DNA from: Crocodylus rhombifer
Lineage: Eukaryota; Chordata; Crocodylia; Crocodylidae
Length of the DNA: 64,000 nucleotides
Assembly (NCBI GenBank): GCA_038503035.1
Contig: JAVSML010000994.1
Coordinates: 2,147 to 66,146 of the forward strand
Reading direction: 5' to 3'
Part shown: piece by piece, positions 38,101-46,924 of the stretch
Layout: each line of letters begins with the position of its first letter
Position numbering within the stretch: the stretch's first letter is position 1
Made by a program: the position numbers and the translations under genes
The notes under the pieces: model-generated
The model's database searches: none
What the model was told of the DNA's origin: nothing
What the model saw: the letters and a program-made list of their open reading frames with translations, nothing else

Positions 38101-41100
38101 AGCATCCCTTCCATTTCTTAAAACTGATCAATGTCATTGGACAAACATGCTATAAATATGCAGATGAGTCTGCAAAAGCCTGGGTTTTAGTTCTCACTAG
38201 TCGCAAGAATTTTTGTAGCTAGTAAAATTACTCAGCTATAACAATAGATTCTTCCTCTCTTTTTTTTTTTGAAAAATTTTATGCTGATGGATATTATTTC
38301 CCATCTGCAAAGGAATCTTTTTGATTAAACATTTACAAAATGGAACCATAATTAAACAACTCAGTCGGGCTGTGGGTGGTATTCTTTTAAAGATGTTATA
38401 TAAACTGCTTCATCAGTTTTCAGCTTTTAGGTGAAATGATGCTATGTCTTTTTTACCAGCAGATGGTTAAAAGAAAATTACTGGCTTTGCCAGACACATC
38501 AGGATAAGGCAGAGTATGGTTAGTGGGAAGTCTGACTAGTACAGTGAAAATCTCAACTTTTTTGGACTCAAGGCACCCTTTGGAAAATGGGAGGTTTTAA
38601 CTTTTGCTTGTTTTTTTTTTAACCAGGGAAAACTAATAAAGCAATTCATCTGTTGTAAATAAATTTGAAAGACTGCAACAGGCCAGATACCATGCATTCG
38701 TCTTTGATATCTCTGGGTTTATCTTGCAAATTATGTGTAGAGGTGTTTGTGTACCCAACAGTGCTAATATTACATGAAGTCCTTAAAAAGATTTCATGGC
38801 ACCCTGGTTGAGAATCACTAGACTAGATGTACTATTGATTGTTCCTTCATCTTCTAACCGTTGACAAAGCCGTTTTGAATGGGCTTTTTTTAAGAGAGGA
38901 AAAGAACTTTCTCTCTTGGGTCTGTAAAAGCCTTCATCTTAAAATGCAAGGCTTTTTTACTTCTGTTCAGCAACGATAATATAATCTGAGGACATAGTAA
39001 TTGTTTAACATCTTACTTTATTTTTTCCTTTCTTCCTTTGAAAGTCAACCAGTATCCCAGGGCTTACTGTAGAGACAGTCACTATCAGTTTTTCTCCCTG
39101 GATGATAGTCATGAATACCTAGTCGCATGTTCGGGGTAATGCATGTTAGTCAGGGCTCAGTTGGTCAGAGCCAGTAGTGGGCTCTGGATCAAGGTTGGCC
39201 AACCTGTGGCGGATGGTAGACTGGGGAGAGAGCAGAAAGCTGAGCAATAGATTAAGTAAGGGAAAGTGATTAGAGTGGCACTTAAGGAGGGTATGGGGCT
39301 AATTTGGGGAACATCTACCAGAGAGAGAGGCCCCCACTCATCTATATGGTGGATGCTAGAAAATAGTGCCATCAGTCCTTACGTTGTGTGCTATTCCTTC
39401 CTGATATGTCTTTAGAAGTATCCCCAGGCAAATGACCTTAGATTTAACATTATTACCTGATTTGAAGTTTGATTATTTTATTCTTTCCTTTGTGCTTAAT
39501 ATTCTTTTCCTGATGTTCCATGCTTTCTTTCATTTAGACATCTTTGCGTGGCTCTTCTATGTTCACCTTCTGAGCATGAATATTTTTTTAAATTGAATAA
39601 CTTGCTGAAATAATTTCTGTAATGTATGCTATGCACTTCCAGTGTCTTTTCATCCTGGTGCTTGGACATCAGAACATCTAAATGTTAATCATGTTCTGCG
39701 CTCTGTCCGTGATGGCCATGTGAGTCTTGAGCTGTAGAACGTGTAGATAGGTACCAGCTGCTGTAATGGGGGGGGGTTCTTTCACTTTTGGTGGTTAGTC
39801 CTCTGAAGAAAGTCAATTCTGTTAAGTTCCTGAAGTGGTTTTCTGGTCTTAACAGCATTGGTATCTTAACCCTGATTCCTAGCCTCTTTGAGCCTTGTGG
39901 TATATGTGCTGTAGGTTGGCAACTCCACTCTGAAAAGATGGTCCCTGCCTCTTCTTTTCTAAATAGAGAAAGGAGGCAAAGGATGAGAGTGTGAGAGAGA
40001 ATGCAGCTTGGCAGAAACCTAGATTTGCAGTAAAGGTGACTAATAGGGGGCCAAACTTTTCGGTAGGTGTATGCCACAAGTTAGCGCCACACCCTTCCAG
40101 AGTGTCACACTAATAATATCCTTGCCCAGTCTGTTCCCTGCCCTATCTGGCAGTATGCTACCTGTCTTCTCCCTGATGTGTGGTGTGTGACAAACAAGAG
40201 GTTGCCTGTGCCACTTGTGGTACTCGTGCCACAAGGATGGCAAGCCTATATTCATAATTTCATAGTTTGTAGGGTCGGAAGGGACCTGAGCAGATCATCT
40301 AGTCCGACCCCCTGCCATGGCAGGAAAGAATACTGGGGTCAAATGACCCCAGCAAGATGTTCATCTAACCTCCTCTTAAACACCCCCAGGGTAGGAGCCT
40401 GCACCACTTCTCTTGGAAGCTGGTTCCAGACCCTAGCTGCCCTGACTGTGAAGTAGTGCCTCCTGATATCTAACCTAAACCTACCCTCTGCCAGCTTGTG
40501 ACCATTATTCCTGGTCACTTCTGGCGGTGCTCGGGGAAACAGTGACTTCCCCAATGCCTGCTGATCCCCCCTGACTAGTTTATAACAGGCCACAAGAGAA
40601 GAACAGGCCACTATATTGAAGAAGGACATGAGCTCTTTTGTGACTTGTGGCTTAATGAGTGAAGAGTTCTGTATAAAGTGGCTTTTTGGTCCCTGGCGAA
40701 GCAAATACCAGAATTCCTGTGCAGGTAGTCACATGGGAAATGCACTGATGTAATTCTAAATTTGCCGCTTTAGTGAGAAGTTTTCCTTGCTGATAGTTTG
40801 TATGTGTGAAAGCATGTTGGTTTATTCAGTTAGAGGATTCTGTATAGCATCATAGTCTTGTTTACTCACACTTTTCTGATGTTGACATGTTTTCATTTTT
40901 CATTTCTTCTTGATATTTGGACTAGCATAATAGAGGATTTGGAGACATGGTTTACAAGAAGGTTCTAACTAAACTTCAAGAATGGTGTATTGGTGGCTGA
41001 TTGTATTTCAGTGTCACTTGTTTTGCTGATGTCTTATGGAAAGCTATTTTCTAAGGCAAGGCAGCAGTATGTTCTGGGGCTGGGTGTATGGTGAGTTATT

Positions 41101-44100
41101 CAAACTTTGAAAAAAGCATAATCTGTCTTTGAGATGTGTGGAAGATTTAAGGTCTCAGTGGATTCATTTGTAATATAGCTGAAATATTTAATGTAAACCA
41201 GTAGTTTTCAACGTGTGATCCCTGGATTCCTGGAGGTCAATAGACTGTCTAAGGGATCCACAAAAGATATCTATGATCAGTCAAAAGTATGTGACTATCC
41301 ACACGTATAATTTAAACATGTCCACACGACCATTCAAATTTTTTTAGGAGTCTGCAAATGGAAAAAAAATGTTGAAAACCACTGATGTGTAAACTATTGA
41401 TTGCATATTATAGTGTGTGAAATATTAGGACATACCCCCCAACACCTCCTGTATAAAAGCAAAGCAGTTGCTTCCCTGAGGAGCATAATTTAGTAAAGAT
41501 TGTGGTAAATGACAGTCTAGCAATGGGTACTCCTAAACTTAACCTAACATAGCTTAGGTTTAGGAGTTGAAGCCTTATTTTAATGGGAATAAGTCACTTA
41601 AGTTGCTTAGTAGTTCTAGGTCTCTTATGGTAACACAGGGCAAACATTCCTAAGGTTACAAGTTCATTGATATGCTTTGAGTCACAATGTTGTGATTTTG
41701 AAAAACTTCATTCTGCCTCTAAATTTGAAGCCTAATAGGGATGCTGGGGATGGATAGAATTGAAGGAACAATTTAAAGGAAAATGGAGATTTGTTGCTAC
41801 AGGAGATAAGGACATGTGTGATGTATTTGATTTATTATAATGATATAGTTTTCCTCTGCAACTGTATTATTTGTATATATTTTTTCCATTGGTAATCAAT
41901 ACTAGGCAACTTTGTATTTTTAGATAGGTCCTTTACAGCATTATTCTGCAGAAATAGTTTTATATCAGTAACTGCTTTGTATTACTGTATTGGTTTATTC
42001 TTTTATTTATTTTTTTTCTTTTTATCAGCAAAGTCAAACAGGAAGCTTACTTTCCTATACCTGGCCAATGATGTAATTCAGAACAGCAAAAGGAAAGGAC
42101 CAGAATTTACAAAAGACTTTGCACCGGTTATAGTGGAGGCTTTTAAGCATGTTTCCAGGTATGGGGAAAAATTATATTGTTTGCAGTGTTGGTAAGGATT
42201 TTTAAATAGTGAATACATCTAGGAAGGAGAAAGCCCTGAAAACATTTATTAGCAAGTTAACCTCTCATCTATCCAGTGACCTTCATATGTGTTGATTAAA
42301 TAACCATTAATTTGGATCTTCATTATACTTTTTAAAGTTTCCTGTTATGCATTAGTTTAGTTAAAAAAAAAAAAAAAAAAAAAAAATCATTTGGATAGTG
42401 AATACGTGGTTATTATATTTTGATCTCTTCAATATACATGTTCGTCTACATGCAGATAATCTTTTTTTTTATTTTGAAAAGCTGTAAGCCATCTTTGTTT
42501 TACGTATTAGAATGAAGGTAAACCTTTGTATTTACTTATGCTATATGCTCATACCAAACTTCTGGATCTGTGGGGAATCCTGGCCCATGTGTGCTGAATC
42601 AGATGCACTGGCCTTCAGGGCCTAAAAGTTGAGCACCAGTGCTGTAAATAAATCATGTTTTCTCATGCATTCTTCAGTAGTGAAATTAGAGTTGTGGGCC
42701 AAGAGACTTGTACTTTAGCATAACATACTTGCTGCATGGTATTGGACAGATTACTTCTTGTGACTTGGCTTTCTTCATGTAGAACAAGGATTTTTCTTAC
42801 AGGCATGTCAGAAGTTAGATTTATTTTTACGTTTGTAAAGCCAGTTTATTGGATAAAAGACATCATAAGGCTGCATTGTTTGATACTGGGTATATTACAA
42901 TTTTTTATTAGCGGTGATTTACTTTTCTTCCTTGTAACAGTGAGTCTGATGAGAGTTGTAAGAAGCACCTTGGCCGAGTACTCTCTATCTGGGAAGAGAG
43001 GTCTGTTTATGAAAACGATGTATTAGAACAACTTAGACAAGCATTGTGTAAGTATATTGTGAACACAAGGGTGTTGATTTCTCTCTTGTTTTAATAAATG
43101 GTTCCTTGAACTGACCTTTGGATCTGTCCTTTAATTTCTAGATGGTGACAAGAAAGGTAAGAAGCGCACATATGAGCAGATTCAAGTTGAAGACAACAAC
43201 TGTTCAGCCCGAAGTTCTCCAACTGACCCTCCACAGGTAGATGTAAATGTACAACTTTAAATATTTCATAAGGTTTGGGATACAGTTACAGTGACTGGAA
43301 GTTTATAGTACTCACTCTGCACTATAAGGCTTCCTTTTAACATCTCGGTCATCGCTTGACATAGCTAGTAGATAAGTAAAAGTGCTTCTGTCACCTTTGT
43401 TTCCTCAGTTCTTGGACTGATTAGAATAAAACAAATGCTAGTGTAACTCAGGGCAGCACTTGTGCTCTCAGCTGTGCAGACAGTATTGATCCCAGAAGTA
43501 CCAGCTGCTATACATGCCATTATATTGGAGGGGAGGGGAAGGGAGAGGAGATGGGTATCACTGTTAGATGCATTAGCTTTGCTAATAATTCCCTCATTCA
43601 TTCTTTCACAGTAATTATAAGTTCTGGGGTGGTGCTCTTAAGGATGTAAAGGAACACTGATAGGCCAGAGGAAATGACCTTTAAAGTTTTGTCTCGTTAA
43701 GCTCCAAATACTGTAGGAAGATTAAATTGAACACTGAAAAATATAGGTTTGTTTTTCTTAAACAACTCTGTTGTACATTATTCAGTCCACCAAAATCTAC
43801 TATGTACTTTTTGGGCTTCCTGAAATATGTATCTTTTAAATCTTGGTTCTGACACATTAATATCGAGGTATCTTATAATTTCAGCAAATTTGACACAATA
43901 CATGTGCATATTAGTTTTTCTGTAGAACTTTAAAATGACAAATGCTTGCCTTCTCAATAAAATAAGGAATATATTAAACTAGGATTACTGTAAGTTTGTC
44001 AACAATGTTTCTATTTGAAGAATGATTCCACAGTAGCTAACGTAAATTTTGTTGCATACATATGTCCCAGAATATAGTATGCAATGAAGAAAAAAAGGGT

Positions 44101-46924
44101 TATTTCTTGAGTTTAAGGCTGCATAGAGCAGGATCAGAGCTTACTCTTCAGCTGACTCCCCCTCCCTTTCCTCCTTAACTAAAGCTGAGGGCCTAGCTGC
44201 TGCTGACGACTGATCTGCATGTGCATGTCCAATACCTGTGCTGGCCCCAGCAGTATAAAAAGCTGCCCTGGCAAACAGCTCAGGGCTACTCGCTCTCAAG
44301 AGCTTCTGAGGCCTGGCCGCTTTAATATCTGGGGACACTACCCCTTATGGCAGCTGTACTGCTGAAGCAGCATCCAAAACTCACTATTTAAAATACCCCA
44401 AAGTACATGTTCTTCCAGTTAGAACAAAAGACCTCTTCAGGCAACCCCTGCTTAGCGCTCTTAATTGGTCCCTGAAAAGGCGAATGTTAAGCAAAACAAG
44501 TGTTAAGCGAAAACGAAAATATTTGACAACTCAAGATGACAATCGCAATTGTTTTTAATGACCCAAGATGGTGACCGCTAGCATTATAATGAAACTCACT
44601 GAGTGCTAAGTGAAATCGGGTATCAATTTAAAATGAGCTTTATAGCGAAATAGCGTGAAGTGGAACAGTGTTAAGGGGGTGGTTTGTGTGTGTGTGTGTG
44701 TGTGTGTGTAGAGGGGGAGAGAGATCAGTTGGGCCATGTTTCATTGCAGTATTTACAGTGTTAGAGCAATTTGGAAGTGTACGAGTGTCACTATCATCGT
44801 AATAAAATACATTTTAAATACCTATATGTTTTAATGTTGCTTTTGATTTTCTTATCACATAATGGGTATGTGGTGGGGGATGTAGGATTTGCAGGAGAGG
44901 GGTGGGAAGGGTTGTGGGGGAACTGTGTGGGGGAGCTGCTTAGGAGGGGTGAGTCCTCTGCCCCCCCAGAGGGCACAACTGCCCCACACAGCACATGGAC
45001 TGCCCTCCTGCAAGGTCCAAGGGGGAAGCTGGGGAAGCGATTGGGGAGCTGTGGGAATGAGGGTGAAGCTGGGGGAGCAGTTGGGAAGCTGGTGGAAGGA
45101 GGGGGAAGCTGAGAGATCTGGGAACTGGAATAAGCTGGGGAGAGACTGGGGAGCTGGGGGAATGAGGGGGAAGCTAGGGACAGATCAGGGAGCTGGGAGA
45201 ATGAGGAGGAAGCTGGGGAGAGATTGGGGAGCTGGGGGAATGAGAGGGAAATTGAGGCGATCAGGGAGCTGGGAAAGCGAGCCGGGGGTTGGGCCTGGGC
45301 AGAGGCCTCCCCATGGTCCACTCCCCTCTTTTCCATGGCCCCCTCCCATTGCCTACTTACCTGGAACAGAGTCCGGTCCCTGCAGCCTGCCGTGCTGCTT
45401 GCCCCACACAGGTAGGCGGCGTGCTTCAGCACTGAGGCAAAGCCAGCCATAGAGATGCTCTGGCTGGCTACTAGAGCATCCCTGTGGAAGACAGCGCCTC
45501 CAGCTGCCTCAGGGCAGAATCCAGGACTGTGCCCCGGCCTGCTTTTTTCCCCTGGGGTATTTTTTTTTGATACCTGGTTCTCCAGGTACCAAATTTTGAG
45601 CAAATTTATCATATTTGCAGCAGTAAAGATTGCAATTTGAGACACTGCAAGAGGCACGTTCACACTTGCTTGGACGTGCCTCATGAGTGGATCTATCATT
45701 TTAATTTTGAAAAGAACTAGAGATTATAAAATAGGTGGGGAGAGAAACTAGGAGCAACTAGCAAATAGGAAAATTGTCTTTAAAGGTTAGCTTGATTAGT
45801 GGAACATCAGAACCATTAAAAATGAGAGACAATAGTTAGCAACTGGCGGAGTGAAGGACAATGAGCTAGTAAGGCAATCAACTCGCTCAGTTGCCTGAAT
45901 AGTAATGCCACAGCTGTTGCACTATGGAACAGGAATTGATGTGGGGGGCTTCTATCCCATGCAGAAAATAATTTCCCCTGCTTAATATGTGTACCCCAAT
46001 TTGGAGAGAGCTGATTTTTGGGGAAAATGTGCTGTATTTAAGAAAATATAGTCACTTCATTGTCATCCTAATTCTTACTTTTTAATTATGGTAATTCATC
46101 TTGCCAGAAGTTTTTAAGGCAGCTAGGGGAATATCAGGCCAAAAGAGTATTAGAGGTAATGACTTGGTAAATCTTGTTGCGCCACCATTTTTGTTACTAA
46201 CTTCTTCGCTGTAACAAATGTACATCTCTTGAGACTGACTGACTCTTTTTTTATTGTTTTACTGCTGCACAAATTAAAAATGTAAACTGAAGCCCTTTTT
46301 AACAGGACGTGATTTGAAATGGGGAATGCTAATACTCATCTGTATGGAATTAATATATGTTTGCTTCACCAATGGGGAGAGAACATTATTTTTTTTAAGG
46401 CTGCCTTGGGCAAACTGCTCTTGGGCTGATGCATTCTGTAAATTTGTGAAATGGCTGACAATTTGTATCATGATTTGTTGACTGAATCTCATTTAATAAT
46501 GGGGGGGGGGTTTCTTTTTCAGACTACAGATCTCATTAGAGCATTACAAGAACTAGAGAATGCTGCCTCAGGAGATGCAGCTGTTCATCAGCGGATAGCT
46601 TCATTGCCTGTGGAAGTCCAAGATGTGTCCTTGCTAGATAGAATAACGGGTAAGACCTGAGATCCAGTAATTGAAGTATTAGTGTTGGAACTTCACAGGA
46701 GTTTTTGTAATGCGGTGCTGTACTTTTTTTTTTCTTTTTTTTCTTTAGATAAAGAATCTGGAGAACAACTTTCCAAAATGGTAGATGATGCATGTATGTT
46801 GCTGGCGGATTACAATGGCAGGTTGGCGGCTGAAATAGATGATAGAAAACAACTAACTCGAATGTTGTCAGACTTTCTCCGATGTCAAAAAGAATTCCTT
46901 GCAGAGAAAGAGCATAAGTTGGAA
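26030..46924 (+). CDS. RPRD1A: RPRD1A, spliced, six coding exons seen, 3' end incomplete
   Basis: Coding sequence joined from 26030-26180, 42029-42158, 42941-43047, 43142-43236, 46523-46649 and 46749-46924: 786 nt, 262 codons, no internal stop, all introns GT-AG. Residues 1 to about 133 form the CID (CTD-interacting domain); residues from about 170 form the C-terminal coiled-coil domain of the family. RPRD1A rather than RPRD1B is supported by EFTKDFAPVIVEAFKHVS, SIWEERSVYENDVLEQL, KRTYEQI and DFLRCQKE. Known family role: a nuclear scaffold that binds the phosphorylated C-terminal repeats of RNA polymerase II and promotes Ser5 dephosphorylation with RPAP2; also described as a repressor of beta-catenin/TCF transcription. 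Visible CID positions Y61, D65, N69, R106 and R114 fall where RPRD1 proteins contact the CTD. About 50 C-terminal residues (expected to begin EYKRKLARV) are absent from the window. Confidence 0.96.
27073..27350. repeat. Possible hAT-derived repeat
   Basis: Starts CTGGGTGTCAAAGATGTAGC, like the CAGGGGTGTCAAAC termini of hAT MITEs, and is GC-rich compared with its flanks. No clear opposite terminus. Confidence 0.35.
27645..27904. mobile_element. MITE with CACTGGGTGCATC-type termini
   Basis: Left end ACAGTGGGTATGTCTACACG; right end reversed ACACTGGGTGCATCAACACA. Internally a hairpin at about 27805-27860 pairs CATCATTTAGTACCTCC with GGAAGTACTAAATGACG. Harbinger-like MITE by the look of its ends (inference). 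Confidence 0.7.
28219..28361. mobile_element. hAT-type MITE, 143 bp
   Basis: Left end CAAGGGGTTGGTAATG; right end reversed CAGGGATTGGCAGCC. Flanking 8-mers TTCTGAAG and TTGTAAAG agree at six positions, a plausible decayed target-site duplication. Confidence 0.6.
29864..30104. mobile_element. hAT-type MITE, 241 bp
   Basis: Left end TAGGGGTTGTCAGCTGGGGG; right end reversed CAGGGATTTTCAACC. Flanks ATCTAGTT and ATCTAGGT form an 8-bp target-site duplication with one mismatch. Confidence 0.75.
30428..31540. mobile_element. hAT-type foldback element, 1.1 kb, perfect 8-bp TSD
   Basis: Left end TACAGGTGCACCGATATATT; right end reversed TAGGGGTGAGCCGATAAATA. Flanked by CTTAAAAT at both 30420-30427 and 31541-31548. 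The interior is also palindromic around about 31000: GGGCAGTATGGAGAGCAGC (30624) pairs with 31417-31435, and GGGCTCTCTGCTCTGCTGC (30911) pairs with about 31060-31080. It encodes no transposase, so it is non-autonomous. Open frames in it are chance, and similar peptides appear on both strands because of the palindrome. Confidence 0.85.
33870..34151. mobile_element. hAT-type MITE family A, copy 1
   Basis: Left end CAGTGGTTCTCAACTGTTTT; right end reversed CAGCAATTTTCAACCATGG. Contains CTTCTGTTACAGAG, GTTTGCACACCTAACTGCTA and AAGGCACCCCAGGG, shared with the copies at 35827 and 38542. Confidence 0.75.
34281..35062 (-). mobile_element. CR1 LINE, 3' part with reverse transcriptase piece
   Basis: Left end TTTCATAGTTTGTAGGGTCG is the 3' end reversed. 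On the minus strand it encodes an RT segment with the catalytic FADDT motif (near 34890), then KVMHLGRNN, and, after a gap, ATRMIRGQQGRPYEERLRDL to FKRRLDEHLAGII. Compared with the CR1 at 52853, about 80 codons between HLGRNN and ATRMIRGQQ are missing (near 34730-34745). No intact ORF2. Confidence 0.92.
35827..36120. mobile_element. hAT-type MITE family A, copy 2
   Basis: Left end CAATTGCACAAC followed by a T22 run (35839-35860) and GAGTCAAGGCGCACCTCTC; right end CACCCCAATTAAGAATTTG. Shares CTTCTGTTACAGAGAATAA and GCACACCTAACAGTGCTAAT with copies 1 and 3. Termini are more decayed. Confidence 0.65.
36755..36830. repeat. Possible small repeat fragment
   Basis: GTTACCGAGTTAGCCAAGAC and TAACATGGGTGATGCC recall a block common in reptile dispersed repeats. 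Short and tentative. Confidence 0.25.
38542..38820. mobile_element. hAT-type MITE family A, copy 3
   Basis: Left end CAGTGAAAATCTCAACTTTT; right end reversed TAGTGATTCTCAACCAGGG. Flanks GACTAGTA and GACTAGAT look like an 8-bp target-site duplication. Shares GACTCAAGGCACCC and CAACAGTGCTAAT with the other copies. Confidence 0.75.
40040..40252. mobile_element. Possible hAT-type MITE
   Basis: Left end AATAGGGGGCCAAACTTTTC; right end reversed ATAGGCTTGCCATCCTTGTG. Weak inverted similarity and no clear target duplication. A CR1 copy begins a few bases to the right. Confidence 0.45.
40257..40598 (-). mobile_element. CR1 LINE 3' fragment, close relative of 34281
   Basis: Nearly identical over its length to 34281-34620 (left end TTTCATAGTTTGTAGGGTCG, then CACCCCCAGGGTAGGAGCCT). 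Encodes on the minus strand VACYKLVRGDQQALGKSLFP to FKRRLDEHLAGVI. Truncated after GTTTATAACAGGCCACAAG. Few differences from its relative suggest a fairly recent subfamily. Confidence 0.92.
41199..41384. mobile_element. hAT-type MITE, 186 bp
   Basis: Left end CAGTAGTTTTCAACGTGTGA; right end reversed CAGTGGTTTTCAACATTTTT. Flank ATGTAAAC on the left and ATGTGTAAAC on the right fit a target-site duplication with a GT slippage. Confidence 0.75.
42029..42158 (+). CDS. RPRD1A: RPRD1A coding exon 2 (residues 51-93)
   Basis: Encodes AKSNRKLTFLYLANDVIQNS and then KRKGPEFTKDFAPVIVEAF, the central CID helices. The YLANDVIQN stretch (residues 61-69) is the conserved surface that holds the polymerase II C-terminal repeat; Y61, D65 and N69 are intact. 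Acceptor follows a T-rich tract ending TTTTTATCAG; donor is CCAG|GTATGG at 42159. Enters in phase 1 and leaves in phase 2. Intron 1 upstream is 15.8 kb. Confidence 0.97.
42363..42386. repeat. A24 homopolymer in intron 2
   Basis: Uninterrupted A run about 205 bp after exon 2. Confidence 0.9.
42660..42790 (+). repeat. MIR relic in intron 2
   Basis: GGTATTGGACAGATTACTTC and TTGGCTTTCTTCATGTAGAA then CAAGGAT follow the MIR 3' pattern (leading into ...ctcatctgtaaaatggggat). Diverged. Confidence 0.5.
42941..43047 (+). CDS. RPRD1A: RPRD1A coding exon 3 (residues 94-129)
   Basis: Encodes SESDESCKKHLGRVLSIWEE and continues RSVYENDVLEQLRQAL, the last CID helices. R106 and R114 are present; in RPRD1 proteins these lie near the phospho-CTD. 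Acceptor CTTGTAACAG, donor TTGT|GTAAGT at 43048. Enters in phase 2, leaves in phase 1. Intron 2 upstream is 782 bp. Confidence 0.97.
43142..43236 (+). CDS. RPRD1A: RPRD1A coding exon 4 (residues 130-161), inter-domain linker
   Basis: Encodes YGDKKGKKRTYEQIQVEDNN followed by CSARSSPTDPPQ, the flexible basic/Ser-Pro linker between the CID and the coiled coil. This is the least conserved part of the protein: KKGKKR stands where mammals have KKPRKR as I recall it. Intron 3 upstream is only 94 bp; acceptor TTTCTAG. The true donor is CACAG|GTAGAT at 43237 (phase 0). An internal donor-like AAAG|GTAAGA lies at 43153-43162 (see findings). Confidence 0.95.
44115..44350 (+). repeat. LTR-like fragment with TATA box, intron 4
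   Basis: GCAGTATAAAAAGCTGCCC (about 44250) forms a good TATA box, preceded by CpG-poor C-rich sequence and followed by CTCAGGGCTACTCGCTCTCA, like an LTR U3/R. No coding part. Same strand as RPRD1A. Confidence 0.4.
44436..44690. repeat. Unclassified AT-rich repeat with TTAAGCG motifs
   Basis: Recurring GTTAAGCRAAA, TAGCGAAATAGCG and CTAAGTGAAATCG motifs. Left end CAACCCCTGCTTAGCGCT and right end reversed CACCCCCTTAACACTG look weakly inverted, suggesting a MITE. Class unknown. Confidence 0.4.
44684..44709. repeat. (GT)n microsatellite
   Basis: About 13 GT units, uninterrupted. Confidence 0.85.
45024..45271 (+). repeat. G-rich minisatellite, about 39-bp unit, roughly seven copies
   Basis: Unit close to GGAAGCTGGGGAGAGATTGG + GGAGCTGGGGGAATGAGGG, with single-base changes and one shortened copy. 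Repeated GGG/GGGG tracts are on the RPRD1A sense strand. The reverse-strand open frame of 301 codons over this region (Ser/Pro/Leu-rich) is a by-product of the repeat. Confidence 0.85.
46501..46510 (+). promoter_or_regulatory. RPRD1A: G10 tract beside the exon 5 acceptor
   Basis: Ten G residues directly before the short pyrimidine tract TTTCTTTTTCAG. Intronic G tracts of this kind can bind hnRNP H/F and modulate splicing; the regulatory role is inference. Confidence 0.4.
46523..46649 (+). CDS. RPRD1A: RPRD1A coding exon 5 (residues 162-203)
   Basis: Encodes TTDLIRALQELENAASGDAA followed by VHQRIASLPVEVQDVSLLDR and IT, the start of the conserved C-terminal RPRD domain that mediates dimerisation. 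Phase 0 in, phase 1 out; donor ACGG|GTAAGA at 46650. The acceptor TTTCTTTTTCAG is preceded directly by ten G residues (46501-46510), an unusual arrangement. Intron 4 upstream is 3.3 kb. Confidence 0.97.
46749..46924 (+). CDS. RPRD1A: RPRD1A coding exon 6 (residues 203-262)
   Basis: Encodes DKESGEQLSKMVDDACMLLA, DYNGRLAAEIDDRKQLTRML and SDFLRCQKEFLAEKEHKLE, a long charged amphipathic coiled coil. Acceptor is TTCTTTAG after a T-rich tract; intron 5 is 99 bp. Donor is GGAA|GTGCGT at 46925, phase 0. Reading on into the intron gives a short unrelated tail and a stop near 46979, so a transcript that failed to splice here would end with 18 extra residues. Confidence 0.97.

Larger units (their letters stand above)
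26181..42028 (+). other. RPRD1A: RPRD1A intron 1 (15.8 kb)
   Basis: Bounded by GTGAGG and TTATCAG. It holds most of the inverted-repeat elements in the window and two CR1 fragments, listed separately. The intervals 26330-27070, 27905-28210, 28370-29860, 31550-33865, 36130-38540, 38830-40035 and 40600-41190 show no gene or repeat that I can name; they are AT-rich with scattered homopolymers (for example A12 near 29335). Confidence 0.93.

Noticed and set aside
44794..45699. 301-codon minus-strand open frame in intron 4
   Set aside because: It reads the G-rich minisatellite in reverse (Ser/Pro/Leu/Phe repeats) plus flanking repeat, with no family resemblance and no splice support.
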